A stretch of 43,430 nucleotides of DNA from an uncultured Burkholderiales bacterium (GCA_903844385.1 CAIMTJ010000026.1:1-43430), one strand, 5' to 3'; shown: positions 17,886 to 27,675, counted from the first letter of the stretch. Notes: generated by a model from the letters alone, not told the origin. Translations and numbers: made by a program.

Positions 17886-19688
17886 ATGACACGTCAAGTC
17901 TCACGCAGACAATTCATCGCAAACACCGGAACCTTGGCCATGGGTGTGAGCGCCTCCGCCACGACCAACGTCATCGCCAAAGAGTTGTCCCCAGTTGAAT
18001 TCAAATATGGTGTTGCCAGTGGTGATCCCTTGGCCGATGCTGTCATCATATGGACACATGCCAAGGCGGCGCACTCGAACCAAGCGGTCAAGCTCAGGTG
18101 GGAGGTCGCCATCGACGAAGCCTTCCAAAATATCTCGCAATCGGGATGGGTGGAATGCTCGGCCAAGTCAGGCTTCACGGCCAAGGTGGACGCACAGGGC
18201 TTGAAGCCCAATCAGTCGTATTTTTATCGGTTTGTCCATGCCTCGGGCTCAGTCTCCAGGATCGGCACAACTCGCACTCTACCCGACAGCAGCAGTACCT
18301 CGGATGTGGTCCTCGCGGTATTTTCCTGCTCTTTGTATTCTGCTGGGTTTTTCAACGCTTACGACCACGCTTGCCAAACCGACGCACAATTTGCGGTGCA
18401 CTTGGGTGACTATATTTATGAATATGGGGCAGGCGAAAAAGAGTATGGCAACTCAACTGCCAAAGCTCTGGGACGGGTCACGCAACCACCTGGTAATCTA
18501 GTGAGCATCAAAGACTATCGAACCCGGTACGCGCTTTATCGCTCTGACCCAAATCTGCAAGCATTGCACGCGAAGATGCCTTGGATTTGCGTTTGGGATG
18601 ACCACGAGTTTGCCAATAATGCCTACGTCAACGGTGCGGAGAATCATGATGCATCAACCCAGGGCAAGTGGACACTGAGAAAAGCCGCTGCCGCCAAGGC
18701 CTACCACGAGTGGATGCCGATTCGAACACCCGACACCCACAACTTGTACAAGATCTATCGCAAGTTTGATTTTGGTGTTGTCTTGACTTTGCAAATGCTA
18801 GACACTCGCATTGAAGGCCGAGCGAAACAATACGCCAACTTCGGCGAGCTCAAACCTGGCTATGCCTATGAAGACTATTTCAATGGATTGAACACCAAGA
18901 CCAACGGCTTGCCAAATGATTCGCAGCGCGGCATGATCAGCTCCGAGCAAATGCAATGGTTGAAAGACAACTTCACCGCCTCAAAATCGACTTGGCAGAT
19001 GCTTGGCAACCAAGATGTCATGGGTAAGATGTGGATGCCTTCGTCTGTTTTAAAACCCCTGTTTGATTCTGCAACGCATCCTGAAGACCCACAACGGCGC
19101 GATCAAACGACATCATCTATTCAAAAATTTCTCACCGCCAAGGCCACCCGTGCAGCCAATCCTCAGGCTCTCACGCCTGAGCAAAAGAGTTTATTGAGCC
19201 AGACCGAGAACCCACGTCTGCCCTTCAATCTCGATGCTTGGGATGGATACCCCATGAACCGCGAGTTGCTGCTGCAAATTGCCAAAAGCAGTCAAAAAAA
19301 CTTGGTGGTCATCTCAGGCGACTCTCACAATGCTTGGTTCAATGGCCTCACCACCATGAGTGGAGAAAAAGTAGGGTATGAGTTTGCGGGCACATCCGTC
19401 ACCTCTCCTGGCTTTGAGAGCCTTGGATTGGGAGACTTTGCGCCACTCATCGATGGCAGGGCCTTGATGCCCCAGTTGGGGGCCAGCGCAGTGGGTGCTG
19501 GCTTGGGACTCATTGACGATGTGCACTATGCTCAGACCAAGAGCCGAGGCTACTTAAAAATCACTGCAAGTCAAAGCACCCTCAAAGGCGAGTACATTTT
19601 TATGAACACTGTGCTCAGCAAAGACTACACTGCCAGTGTCGGCCAGACCATCACCATTTCAAAAGACGGTACCGTTCAATACGCATGA
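17886..19688 (+). CDS. phoD: Tat-exported PhoD-family alkaline phosphatase/phosphodiesterase
   Basis: Start at 17886 is chosen because it gives a 600-residue protein opening directly with a Tat signal, VSRRQFIANTGTLAMGVSAS; the upstream in-frame ATG at 17787 adds an unrelated leader. The PhoD domain follows: EFKYGVASGDPLADAVIIWT, AVFSCSLY, HLGDYIYEYG, VWDDHEFANNAY and VVISGDSHNAW, which together supply metal ligands. PhoD enzymes hydrolyse phosphomono- and diesters in the periplasm or outside the cell, with Ca/Fe cofactors in characterised members. It is divergent from a TonB receptor around a Pho-box-like array, indicating phosphate-starvation control. A hairpin follows at 19691. Confidence 0.9.
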   Translation: MTRQVSRRQFIANTGTLAMGVSASATTNVIAKELSPVEFKYGVASGDPLADAVIIWTHAKAAHSNQAVKLRWEVAIDEAFQNISQSGWVECSAKSGFTAKVDAQGLKPNQSYFYRFVHASGSVSRIGTTRTLPDSSSTSDVVLAVFSCSLYSAGFFNAYDHACQTDAQFAVHLGDYIYEYGAGEKEYGNSTAKALGRVTQPPGNLVSIKDYRTRYALYRSDPNLQALHAKMPWICVWDDHEFANNAYVNGAENHDASTQGKWTLRKAAAAKAYHEWMPIRTPDTHNLYKIYRKFDFGVVLTLQMLDTRIEGRAKQYANFGELKPGYAYEDYFNGLNTKTNGLPNDSQRGMISSEQMQWLKDNFTASKSTWQMLGNQDVMGKMWMPSSVLKPLFDSATHPEDPQRRDQTTSSIQKFLTAKATRAANPQALTPEQKSLLSQTENPRLPFNLDAWDGYPMNRELLLQIAKSSQKNLVVISGDSHNAWFNGLTTMSGEKVGYEFAGTSVTSPGFESLGLGDFAPLIDGRALMPQLGASAVGAGLGLIDDVHYAQTKSRGYLKITASQSTLKGEYIFMNTVLSKDYTASVGQTITISKDGTVQYA

Positions 19689-19690
19689 TA

Positions 19691-19710
19691 TTGCCCCATC
19701 ACTGGGGCAA
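19691..19710. terminator. Hairpin after phoD
   Basis: A perfect 8-bp stem, TTGCCCCA (19691-19698) and TGGGGCAA (19703-19710), closes the TCAC loop and starts two bases after the phoD stop. An A-run, not a T-run, follows on the plus strand, so this may stabilise the mRNA end instead of terminating. The rest of the gap up to 19921 shows nothing further. Confidence 0.45.
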
Positions 19711-19921
19711 AAACCAACAGTCCATGAACTGTGCTAACTTAAGGTCCGCCTGTTGGCCTAGACGACAAGGTGGCTCTAAAGTGGTTTTAAAGCGGCCTCA
19801 ACACTTCTTGGATGCCCCTTGACGAATCGGGGATGGAGTTACCCCAAGGTGCTCCTTTGAACAGGGTTGGGACAGAGGTTTTGGGCTAAACTCTTTGAAT
19901 TGAGTTTTAGGTCGCTTTTTG

Positions 19922-20629
19922 ATGAAGTCTTTTTTGTTTTGGGTCTGCCTCATGGCCATGGGGTTCGATCCATGCCTTGCGCAAATCACTGCAACAGTAT
20001 CACTGGGCAACACCCTAGGGGAAAACACAGCGCTGGATTCCACAGACTCAGGTGTGGGCTTGTCAAGAACCGACCCAACGACACTGCGCTCACCTGTCGG
20101 TGGCAGCGCAAAAGACGACACCCCAGACAGCCAAAACAGCAACATCACCACTTCATCCATGCCGGTGCTCAGTTTGTCTTGGCCCAGGGTGAGGCCCCAA
20201 ACTCAACCCAGAAACGATGAGTGCGTCCCGTATGCCGCGTCCTTTCACCAAGTGAGTGACTCTATCTTGAGAGCGATTCTTTTGGTGGAGTCGGGCATGA
20301 ACCCCAATACCATCAATAAAAACGCGAACGGCAGCATTGACCTGGGGCTTGGGGGGATGAACTCGGTGCATTTTCAGGAACTGGCGAAATTCGGCATTGC
20401 CCCGGTTCACCTCTTGAATGCCTGTGTGGCGACTTACGTCACCGCTTGGCAATTAAAGAAACAATTCACACAATATGGGGTGACCTGGTTTGCCGTTGGC
20501 GCTTACCACTCGATCACGCCATACTTCAACCAGCGCTATCAAATCCTGATTTACAACCAGCTTCTTAAAATCCACGCCCTACAAGGCACCCCCTTGCCAG
20601 TGCCCCCCATGACGCCCAAACCAGGCTAA
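19922..20629 (+). CDS. Exported lytic transglycosylase-like protein (SLT domain)
   Basis: A 235-residue protein starting at ATG 19922, with a Sec signal (MKSFLFWVCLMAMGFDPCLAQ), a Thr/Ser-rich spacer of about 75 residues, then a soluble-lytic-transglycosylase-like domain. The catalytic glutamate is expected in ILLVESGMNPNTINKN. The usual GLMQIN segment is replaced by GLGGMNSVHF, a departure from the consensus. It resembles IagB/VirB1-type enzymes that locally open peptidoglycan for pili or secretion machines. No secretion or pilus genes are nearby, so the partner is unknown. The C-terminal Pro/Thr tail is short. The substitution could mean altered or lost activity. Confidence 0.75.
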   Translation: MKSFLFWVCLMAMGFDPCLAQITATVSLGNTLGENTALDSTDSGVGLSRTDPTTLRSPVGGSAKDDTPDSQNSNITTSSMPVLSLSWPRVRPQTQPRNDECVPYAASFHQVSDSILRAILLVESGMNPNTINKNANGSIDLGLGGMNSVHFQELAKFGIAPVHLLNACVATYVTAWQLKKQFTQYGVTWFAVGAYHSITPYFNQRYQILIYNQLLKIHALQGTPLPVPPMTPKPG

Positions 20630-20730
20630 AAAACGCAACTCCGCCGAGCCAGTGTGGCAAAAAATCAATTTGTCACCATCGCGTCATAAAAAACTGTTCC
20701 AGTGGCCATAAATCACTCGCGCGCACAGAA

Positions 20731-21948
20731 TTGTTCAATATCGGCTTTTTTCCTCTGCTCATCACCCAGTTCATTTCGGCCACCGCCGACAATGCACTCT
20801 TGATCGTCTGCATTGCCATGCTGCTGGAGGTCGCCAGCGCCGCTTGGTGGATTCCGATCCTCAAGGCCGTCTTCATCGTCTCCTTCATTGTGTTTGCCCC
20901 CTTTGTGGGCATTTGGGCCGACATGGTCCCCAAGAAAAGTGTGATTTTTTGGGCCAACAACCTCAAAGCCTTCGCCTGCTTGTCCTTGTTGTTGGGACTT
21001 CACCCATTTGTGAGCTTGGCCTTGGCGGGGTTGGGTGCTGCGCTTTACTCGCCGGCCAAATATGGACTGGTGACTGAAATTGTCAAGAAAGAACTCCTGG
21101 TCAAGGCCAATGCGTGGCTGGAGGTGAGCAGCGTCTTGGCTGCCATCTTGGGCGCCATGGCCGGTGGCGCTTTGGTGAGTACCCAGTTCAACGAGGGCTC
21201 ACTCGCGCTGGCCCTCAACGCCTACTCTCCCATTGCTTCGGTCTATGCGCCAGCAGTCCTGGTGCTGTTGATGACTTATCTCTTGGCGACTTGGTGGGCT
21301 CGGTTCATCCCCTTGAGCCATGCGCTCTACCCCCATGTGCACCTCAAACTCAACAATGCGGCCCCACTTTTTTTGCTCAACTTCAAAAAACTCTGGCAAG
21401 ACTCGGAGGGCAAAATCTCGCTATCGGTCACCACGCTGTTTTGGGGAACAGGGGCGACGCTGCAGATCATGATTCTCGCTTGGGCCCAGGAGGTGCTGGG
21501 ACTGACTTTGAGTGAGTCGACCTATTTGCAAGTGAGTGCCGCCCTTGGGATGGTGCTGGGTGCCATCATCGCCGCCAAAACCATTCCCATCGATAAAGCC
21601 CGCAGCTTTTTGAAACTCGGTTGGGCTTTGGGGGCACTCATCATGGTCATGACCGTGGTGCACGGCTTGGTGACGGCCAGTGTGCTCATGGCCGCCATGG
21701 GGGCCGTTTGTGGAGTCTTCATTGTGCCCATGAACGCTTTACTGCAATTCCGGGGCAAAGAGATGCTCTCGGCCGGAGAGTCCATCGCAGTTCAAAACTT
21801 CAGTGAGAACGCGAGCGTTTTGGTGATGGTCTCGGTCTACAGCCTTTTGTTGGCCTTGAAGTTACCCACGGCGGTGTTGGTCTTTGTCTATGGTTTGTTG
21901 ATCGTCGTGTTGATGTCGCTCATCGTGAGGCTCAACGCGCGTCTGTAA
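20731..21948 (+). CDS. lplT: Lysophospholipid transporter LplT (MFS)
   Basis: A 405-residue, roughly 12-helix MFS protein. Matches to LplT run throughout: LITQFISATADNALLIVCIAMLL, FIVFAPFVGIWADMVPK, GLGAALYSPAKYGLVTE, LFWGTGATLQIMILAWAQE, FIVPMNALLQFRGKEMLSAGESIAVQNFSENAS. It flips lysophospholipids across the inner membrane for reacylation. The only plausible start is TTG at 20731; no in-frame ATG or GTG exists between it and the upstream gene, and no clear ribosome site is seen. The start is therefore uncertain and could lie a few codons away. The acyltransferase partner usually fused or adjacent (Aas) is absent here. Confidence 0.9.
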   Translation: MFNIGFFPLLITQFISATADNALLIVCIAMLLEVASAAWWIPILKAVFIVSFIVFAPFVGIWADMVPKKSVIFWANNLKAFACLSLLLGLHPFVSLALAGLGAALYSPAKYGLVTEIVKKELLVKANAWLEVSSVLAAILGAMAGGALVSTQFNEGSLALALNAYSPIASVYAPAVLVLLMTYLLATWWARFIPLSHALYPHVHLKLNNAAPLFLLNFKKLWQDSEGKISLSVTTLFWGTGATLQIMILAWAQEVLGLTLSESTYLQVSAALGMVLGAIIAAKTIPIDKARSFLKLGWALGALIMVMTVVHGLVTASVLMAAMGAVCGVFIVPMNALLQFRGKEMLSAGESIAVQNFSENASVLVMVSVYSLLLALKLPTAVLVFVYGLLIVVLMSLIVRLNARL

Positions 21949-22088
21949 GGGTCGACCTCATGCGCCATCAAAGTTAAGTGAACGGGTATGAAATTGGATG
22001 TTTTGATCAATGACCATCAAACACCCATTCAACTTGGTTGTCCAGCACTCAAACAAGGCGTGGTAGACCATTCCTCCACAAGAGTCAG

Positions 22089-22107
22089 AGACCTCTTGGA
22101 GAGGTCT
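22089..22107. terminator. Hairpin between convergent lplT and frc
   Basis: A perfect 8-bp stem AGACCTCT (22089-22096) and AGAGGTCT (22100-22107) with a 3-nt loop lies 13 bp beyond the frc stop, between two convergent genes. No T-run is present on either strand. It probably acts as a shared bidirectional end. Confidence 0.45.
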
Positions 22108-22120
22108 TCGAGCCTGCATA

Positions 22121-23368
22121 TCAAATGATCTTTTCCGCCCTCAACTCGTCAATCTCCGCTTGAGCGTAGCCCAGCTGTGCGAGCACCTCATCGGTGTGTT
22201 CACCCAATAGAGGCGAGCGGGTGACCTCGGTTGCGCTGTCTGAGAGTTTAATGGGGTTGCCCACACTCAAGTACTTGCCGCGCTTGGGGTGGTCCACTTC
22301 GACGATGGTGCCGGTGGCTCTGAGAGAAGGTTCCTCGGCAATTTCTTTCATTGATAAAATCGGCCCGCAAGGGATATCGAATTGATTCAAAATCTCCATC
22401 GCTTCAAACTTGGTCTTGGTCTTGGTCCACTCTTCGATGCGATCAAAGATCTGTTTCAAATGCGTGAGTCTCGCACCTGGCGTGGCAAACTTGGGATCGG
22501 TGATCCAATCCTCTTGACCAATCACCTTGCAAATGGAAGCCCACACAGGGGCTTGGGTGATGAAATAAATGTAGGCATTGGGGTCACTCTCATAGCCTTT
22601 GCACTTCAAGATCCAACCCGGTTGTCCACCACCTGAGGCGTTGCCCGCTCTGGGGACAGCCTCTTTGAATTCACCGTCAGGGAACTGGGGATACTCCTTG
22701 AGGACTTGGGTGCGATCGAGGCGCTGCTGGTCTCGCAACTTCACACGGCACAAATTGATCACCGCGTCTTGCATGGCGGCCATCACTTTCTGACCCCGGC
22801 CTGTCGTATTGCGCTGATAAAGTGCGGCCACAATCCCGAGCGCCAAGTGCAGTCCCGTGCCAGAGTCTCCAATTTGAGCACCCGTCACAATCGGTGGGCC
22901 GTCATCAAAACCCGTGGTGGAAGCGGCACCCCCAGCGCACTGGGCGACGTTTTCATAAACCTTGCAGTCCTCATAGGGCCCAGGTCCAAAGCCCTTGACC
23001 GAGGCCACAATCATTTTCGGGTTCAAGGCTTGGATGCGCTCCCAGGTAAAACCCATGCGGTCCAAGGCGCCTGGGGCAAAATTCTCAACGAGCACATCAC
23101 AGTCTTTGATCAAAGTCTCTAGCACCGCTTTGCCCTTGGGGTTCTTGGTGTCCAAGGTGATGGAGCGCTTGTTGTGGTTGAGCATGGTGAAGTACAAACT
23201 GTCCACATCTGGGATGTCTCGCAACTGTCCGCGGGTGGCATCGCCCTCCCCGGCTTTTTCCACCTTGATCACATCGGCGCCAAACCACGCCAAGAGTTGG
23301 GTGCAAGTGGGACCAGACTGAACATGGGTGAAGTCTAAAATTTTCACGCCATCGAGTGCTTTGCTCAT
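22121..23368 (-). CDS. frc: Formyl-CoA:oxalate CoA-transferase
   Basis: A 415-residue class III CoA-transferase, essentially the length of characterised Frc proteins. Sequence matches Frc throughout: [58 protein letters not shown], and [11 protein letters not shown] with the catalytic aspartate at residue 168. It transfers CoA from formyl-CoA to oxalate, giving oxalyl-CoA for Oxc. The ATG at 23368 is preferred over an upstream one because AGGAG lies 7 nt before it. It starts 40 bp downstream of oxc on the same strand, forming the oxc-frc operon. Confidence 0.95.
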   Translation of the reverse strand: MSKALDGVKILDFTHVQSGPTCTQLLAWFGADVIKVEKAGEGDATRGQLRDIPDVDSLYFTMLNHNKRSITLDTKNPKGKAVLETLIKDCDVLVENFAPGALDRMGFTWERIQALNPKMIVASVKGFGPGPYEDCKVYENVAQCAGGAASTTGFDDGPPIVTGAQIGDSGTGLHLALGIVAALYQRNTTGRGQKVMAAMQDAVINLCRVKLRDQQRLDRTQVLKEYPQFPDGEFKEAVPRAGNASGGGQPGWILKCKGYESDPNAYIYFITQAPVWASICKVIGQEDWITDPKFATPGARLTHLKQIFDRIEEWTKTKTKFEAMEILNQFDIPCGPILSMKEIAEEPSLRATGTIVEVDHPKRGKYLSVGNPIKLSDSATEVTRSPLLGEHTDEVLAQLGYAQAEIDELRAEKII

Positions 23369-23408
23369 GAAGAGGCTCCTAAAAAAAGTTTGAAATCCAA
23401 ATAGAGAT

Positions 23409-25139
23409 TTAGGCAGCGCTGGCCGCAATTTTGGGATTGAGTTTGGTGATGCGTCCGCTCTCAGTGCCTGCTGTCTCGTCAATCACGGCATTGATCAAGG
23501 TGGGTTTCCCAGAAGCGAGTGCGGCCTCAATGCCTGCTCGCAACTCACTGGGTGTGGTGGCATGCACCCCCACACCGCCAAAGGCCTGCATCATGAGGTC
23601 ATAGCGTGCGCCTTTGACAAAAACAGTGGGTGCGACATCGCTTCCACCACTTTGATTGACATCCATGCCGCCATAAACCCCATTGTTGTTGAAGACCACC
23701 ACGCAAACGGGCAAGTGGTAACGACAAATGGTCTCGACCTCCATGCCACTGAACCCAAATGCACTGTCGCCTTCAATTGCCAGTACCGGTTTTTGGGTGG
23801 TGACAGCGGCTGCGATGGCAAAGCCCATGCCGATTCCCATGATTCCCCAAGTCCCCACGTCCAAGCGCTTTCTGGGCTCATACATCTCCACAATGCTGCG
23901 GGTGAAGTCCAGGGTATTGGCGCCTTCGTTGACCAAGGTGATGTCGGGGTGTTTGGCAATGATCGAGCGCACCACTGAGAGCGCACTGTGAAAATTCATG
24001 GGACTCGGATCAAGGGCCAAGGTCTCGGCCATTTTGTTCAAATTTTTATGTTTCCGCTCAGCAATGCCTTGCACCCAGTCTTTGGGCGCAGGCGTCCAAT
24101 GGGGTCCCATCGCTTGCACCATCGCTTGCACACAAGAGCCTATGTCACCGATCACGGGAGCCGCGATGGCAACATTGCTGTCGATTTCTTTGGGCTCGAT
24201 GTCAATTTGAATGAATTGCTTTTGATGGGGCTCGCCCCATGTCTTGCCCTTGCCATGGGAGAGCAGCCAGTTGAGTCTCGCGCCAATGAGCATCACCACA
24301 TCGGCTTGGGCCAAAACATGTGAGCGCGCGGCCGCTGCCGACAATGCATGGGTGTCTTCCAACAAGCCCTTGGCCATGGACATGGGCAAGTATGGCACGC
24401 CCGATTTTTCCACCAAGGCGCGAATGGCCTCATCGGCCTGGGCGTAGGCCGCCCCTTTGCCCAAAATAATCAAGGGGCGTTTGGCGTTTTTGAGCAACTT
24501 CAACGCCCGATCGATGGCATCAGCCCCTGGGATTTGCTTGGGAGCTGGGTCAACCACATGGATGAGCGAAGCAAGTCCTGAGGAGTGCTCCATCACTTGA
24601 GAAAACAACTTGGCGGGGAAGTCCAAGTAAACCCCTCCCGGGCGACCAGAGAGGGCTGCGCGAATGGCACGGGCAACCCCCACACCGATGTCTTGGGCGT
24701 GCAAGACGCGAAAGGCCGCCTTGCACAAAGGCTTGGCAATGGCGAGTTGATCCATCTCTTCGTAGTCGCCTTGTGCCAAATCAACGATCTCGCGCTCACT
24801 CGAGCCGCTGATCAAAATCATGGGAAAGCAATTCACCGTGGCGTTGGACAAGGCCGTGAGGCCATTGAGGAATCCGGGTGCCGACACGGTCAAGCAAATG
24901 CCAGGTTTTTGCGTTAAAAAACCAGCCGCTGCGGCTGCATTGCCCGCGTGCTGCTCGTGGCGAAACGAGATCACGCGCATGCCTGCTGCTTGCGACAATC
25001 GGGTCAAGTCGGTGATGGGGATGCCCGGTAGGCCATAGATCGTGTCGATACCGTTGAGCTTCAAGGCTTCAATGACCAAATGAAACCCATCAATGGTTTT
25101 GAGCGGAAGGCTCTGAGGTGTGTTGCTCTCTTGGCTCAT
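23409..25139 (-). CDS. oxc: Oxalyl-CoA decarboxylase
   Basis: A 576-residue cytoplasmic thiamine diphosphate enzyme that converts oxalyl-CoA to formyl-CoA and CO2. Near-identical stretches to known Oxc include [19 protein letters not shown] (cofactor glutamate at residue 62), [63 protein letters not shown], and [18 protein letters not shown]...FNN as the ThDP motif. The C-terminus [14 protein letters not shown] is characteristic. It leads the oxc-frc operon. A 342-bp divergent region separates it from the formyltransferase gene, whose C1 chemistry may be linked. Confidence 0.95.
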   Translation of the reverse strand: MSQESNTPQSLPLKTIDGFHLVIEALKLNGIDTIYGLPGIPITDLTRLSQAAGMRVISFRHEQHAGNAAAAAGFLTQKPGICLTVSAPGFLNGLTALSNATVNCFPMILISGSSEREIVDLAQGDYEEMDQLAIAKPLCKAAFRVLHAQDIGVGVARAIRAALSGRPGGVYLDFPAKLFSQVMEHSSGLASLIHVVDPAPKQIPGADAIDRALKLLKNAKRPLIILGKGAAYAQADEAIRALVEKSGVPYLPMSMAKGLLEDTHALSAAAARSHVLAQADVVMLIGARLNWLLSHGKGKTWGEPHQKQFIQIDIEPKEIDSNVAIAAPVIGDIGSCVQAMVQAMGPHWTPAPKDWVQGIAERKHKNLNKMAETLALDPSPMNFHSALSVVRSIIAKHPDITLVNEGANTLDFTRSIVEMYEPRKRLDVGTWGIMGIGMGFAIAAAVTTQKPVLAIEGDSAFGFSGMEVETICRYHLPVCVVVFNNNGVYGGMDVNQSGGSDVAPTVFVKGARYDLMMQAFGGVGVHATTPSELRAGIEAALASGKPTLINAVIDETAGTESGRITKLNPKIAASAA

Positions 25140-25343
25140 GAATCAGGGTCTCCAACTGGATCAAACGACGAACAAAAAAAGAGTAGGGAATTGAGTTGGC
25201 CGCTCTCCACTCGTGTCTAGAAATCTCAATGCCTATCGGTCTAGCTCAACTCATTGGAATGCATTGCGTCCACACTTTCAGTATAAACAAAAGTTGACTT
25301 GGGCCCTTGCTCATTTGACTCCCCACCTGATCAGACCTAGTGA

Positions 25344-25366
25344 TTACCCTAGGATCAAATATCCTA
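25344..25366. promoter_or_regulatory. Possible operator in the oxc/formyltransferase divergent region
   Basis: TTACCCTAG (25344-25352) matches motifs at 12231 and 12345, and overlaps a short inverted repeat TAGGAT (25350-25355) and ATCCTA (25361-25366). It lies 205 bp upstream of oxc and 116 bp upstream of the formyltransferase. On the minus strand a TATACT hexamer (25285-25280) is a possible -10 for oxc, with no good -35. The rest of 25140-25343 holds no gene. Confidence 0.35.
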
Positions 25367-25400
25367 CGGGACAAACAAGCTCACTAAAATGAAAGGCCTT

Positions 25401-25481
25401 GGGGTGCAAGACCCCGACAACGGGCTCGCTGTGAGTTGCAGCCGGCCCGGCATTTCTTTGCGACTGTGTTAGGGTGACCCC
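25401..25481 (+). promoter_or_regulatory. Structured GC-rich leader before the formyltransferase gene
   Basis: Hairpins are visible: GGGG (25401-25404) with CCCC (25412-25415), and GCTG (25428-25431) with CAGC (25439-25442) or, alternatively, CGGGC (25421-25425) with GCCCG (25445-25449). The pentamer ACCCC occurs at 25411-25415 and again at 25477-25481, directly before the ATG, so GGGGT at 25401-25405 could pair with either. That suggests a switch-like leader, but I do not recognise a known riboswitch class. Confidence 0.35.
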
Positions 25482-26417
25482 ATGAAAATTGCATTGATCG
25501 GCAGCGCTGATTTCGGTCGCGCTGCATTGGAGGCTTTTTTAGACCGCGCAGACGAGGTGGTGGCGGTGTTTTGTGCGCCCGACAACCCCAAGTCCAGCAA
25601 ACCCGACGCTTTGAAGGCTGGAGCCTTGTCTCGGGGCATCACCCCCATTCAATTGCCCAATTTGAGAGGCGCGGATGCGATTGAATTGATGAAGGACAGT
25701 GGCGCTGAAATATGTGTGATGGCGTATGTGCTTCAATTTGTCACCCAAGAATTGGTGATGACGCCCCGGCTGGGCACCATCCAGTACCACCCCTCCTTGT
25801 TGCCCAAATACCGTGGGCCAAGCGCCATCAACTGGGCCATAGCGCAAGGAGAAAGCGAGACCGGACTCACCATTTTTAGACCCAGCGATGGATTGGATGA
25901 AGGGGCTGTGATTTTGCAAAAAACGGTTCCCATTGGACCCGATGACACGCTAGGCCAAGTCTATTTCGATCATTTGTTCCCCCTGGGAGTGCAAGCGCTC
26001 ATGGAAGCGGCCGATTTGGTCAAAGCGGGCAAACACCAAGAGCACATCCAAGACGAGTCCCACGCCAACTACGAAGGGTGGTTCAATGCGCAAGCCGCGC
26101 AGTTGCATTGGGGCTTGCACATCCAACAGATCTACAATTTGATTCGAGCTGCCAACCCCGCTCCTGGCGCTTGGTGCTTGTACAAAGGCGAGAAGGTCCA
26201 AATTTTTGACACCCGAAAACACTTGAGTCCCACCTTTGGCAGTGTGAGCGGTAAACCTGGTGAAGTCACCCACGTGACCGACACCGCCCTTTGGGTGGCG
26301 TGTCAAGGCGGACAACTCGAAATCTTAAAAGGCAAAGCCCCCAATGGACAAAAAGTCTCGGGCAGCGAGTTGGCTCAAGCCTTGGGGCTCACCAAGGGCG
26401 CATTTTTTGACCTCTAG
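25482..26417 (+). CDS. Formyltransferase-fold protein, 10-formyl-THF hydrolase/dehydrogenase N-domain-like
   Basis: A 311-residue protein with a methionyl-tRNA formyltransferase-type fold. The key segment IQYHPSLLPKYRGPSAINWAI (residues 100-120) and DGLDEGAVILQ match the family, with His103 and Asp139 conserved. The usual Asn is Gln101, and the surroundings (YHPSLLP..GxSAINW) match the hydrolase domain of animal 10-formyltetrahydrofolate dehydrogenase better than tRNA formyltransferase. The C-terminal part PGAWCLYKGEKVQIFDTRK continues the family. It could hydrolyse 10-formyl-THF or transfer the formyl group to another acceptor. It is divergent from oxc-frc, whose product is formyl-CoA and then formate, so a C1 link is plausible. 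AGGGTGA precedes the ATG. Confidence 0.75.
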   Translation: MKIALIGSADFGRAALEAFLDRADEVVAVFCAPDNPKSSKPDALKAGALSRGITPIQLPNLRGADAIELMKDSGAEICVMAYVLQFVTQELVMTPRLGTIQYHPSLLPKYRGPSAINWAIAQGESETGLTIFRPSDGLDEGAVILQKTVPIGPDDTLGQVYFDHLFPLGVQALMEAADLVKAGKHQEHIQDESHANYEGWFNAQAAQLHWGLHIQQIYNLIRAANPAPGAWCLYKGEKVQIFDTRKHLSPTFGSVSGKPGEVTHVTDTALWVACQGGQLEILKGKAPNGQKVSGSELAQALGLTKGAFFDL

Positions 26418-26517
26418 AGTTGATGTCTCCTCGGCTATATCCATTTCCTATTTGAACCATTCCCTTTTTCATCGTTTTCACTTTTCCCACCTCTCCCTTT
26501 TTTTGAAGATCTTACCT

Positions 26518-27495
26518 ATGTTCCAATTCCTATCACTCGCCAGACTCAGCCTCGCCGCTTTCTTGATCACCCCCTGCTGGGTGAGCGCCCAATCGACGAA
26601 CTACCCCACCAAACCCGTCAAAATCATCGTCCCCTTCGCCTCGGGTGGTGTAGCCGACAATTACTCTCGGTATTTGGCACCCAAGCTCCAAGAAGAGCTC
26701 GGTCAACCCTTCTTGGTGGAAGATCGCCCAGGTGCGGGGTCCATCATCGGCACCGACTTTGTAGCCAAGTCCGCCGCCGACGGCTACACCTTGCTCATGA
26801 TGTCCAACACCCAAACCGTCAACGAGTCCTTGATCCCCAGCAAGCCCTTTGTCCTCACTCGAGACTTTGTTGGCATTGCCCCGATCAACTACTCCGATTT
26901 GGTCTTGGTGGTGCATCCCTCACTGCCCGTCAACAACTTGGCTGAACTCATCAAATTGGCCAAGTCCAAGCCTGGTGTGTTGAATTTTGCGTCCTCCGGC
27001 ACGGGCACACCCTACCACATGGCCGGCGAGCTCTTCAACGCCTTGGCAGGGGTGGACATGGTGCACGTGCCTTACAAGGGCAGCTCGGGCGCGCGCACCG
27101 ATTTGATTGGAGGACAAGTCAACATGATGTTTGACGCCATCACCACCATGTCTGAGTTCGTCAAAAACAACAAAGTGCGTGCCATCGCCACCAGCGGTCA
27201 CACGCGCTCGACCATCATGCCCAACGTGCCCACACTGGCTGAAGCGGGCGTCCCCAAATTTGAAGCCACCATTTGGCTCGGCCTCATGACTCCCAAGGGC
27301 ACGCCCAGCGATGTGGTCACCAAGATCAACCAAGCCATCGTCAAAATCGTGAATAAGCCTGAAGTCAAGGATTTGTGGGCAACACAAGGTGCCTACCCCA
27401 TGGTCATGTCGCCTGGCGAGTTTGATAAATTCTTGCAAACCGATGTGAACAAATGGGCGGCCATTGTCAAATCCGCCGGTATCAAGGCCGAGTGA
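26518..27495 (+). CDS. Bug-family (TctC) periplasmic solute-binding receptor
   Basis: A 325-residue receptor. Start at 26518 gives a proper Sec signal (FQFLSLARLSLAAFLITPCWVSAQ); a longer reading from 26344 would overlap the previous gene and lacks a signal at its start. Bug features are VKIIVPFASGGVADNYSRYLAPKLQEEL, VEDRPGAGSIIGTDFVAKSAADGYTLLMM and VPYKGSSGARTDLIGGQVNMMFD. It precedes a two-subunit molybdenum hydroxylase on the same strand and may bind that enzyme's substrate. The 100-bp gap upstream has no terminator that I can see. Confidence 0.9.
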   Translation: MFQFLSLARLSLAAFLITPCWVSAQSTNYPTKPVKIIVPFASGGVADNYSRYLAPKLQEELGQPFLVEDRPGAGSIIGTDFVAKSAADGYTLLMMSNTQTVNESLIPSKPFVLTRDFVGIAPINYSDLVLVVHPSLPVNNLAELIKLAKSKPGVLNFASSGTGTPYHMAGELFNALAGVDMVHVPYKGSSGARTDLIGGQVNMMFDAITTMSEFVKNNKVRAIATSGHTRSTIMPNVPTLAEAGVPKFEATIWLGLMTPKGTPSDVVTKINQAIVKIVNKPEVKDLWATQGAYPMVMSPGEFDKFLQTDVNKWAAIVKSAGIKAE

Positions 27496-27605
27496 TCGGG
27501 GCCTGCCCGCAAGTGCTCAACGCCATCCTTGGAGGCCGTGTTTCGGAGTGGATCGCCGGGCCGTCTTTTAGCACCTTGATGCATCTTGAATCAGGGGTCT
27601 CTCGC

Positions 27606-27675
27606 CCAAGATAGCCAAGCCAAGATAGCCAAGCCAAGATAGCCAAGCCAAGATAGCCAAGCCAAGAAAGCCAAG
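27606..27675. repeat. 14-bp tandem repeat array in the leader of the [2Fe-2S] subunit gene
   Basis: Five tandem copies of CCAAGATAGCCAAG fill 27606-27675; the first four are identical and the fifth has AAG AAA instead of AAG ATA. The array ends two bases before the ATG at 27678, taking the place of a normal ribosome binding site. Nothing else is seen in 27496-27605. Confidence 0.9.

Noticed and set aside
25395-25450. tRNA or known riboswitch in the oxc/formyltransferase gap
   Set aside because: No tRNA cloverleaf (no anticodon or T-loop pattern) and no match to the riboswitch classes I could recall; retained only as a structured leader.
26344-26517. Longer start for the Bug gene at 26518
   Set aside because: The extension overlaps the formyltransferase gene and hides the Sec signal; ATG 26518 starts a proper signal peptide.
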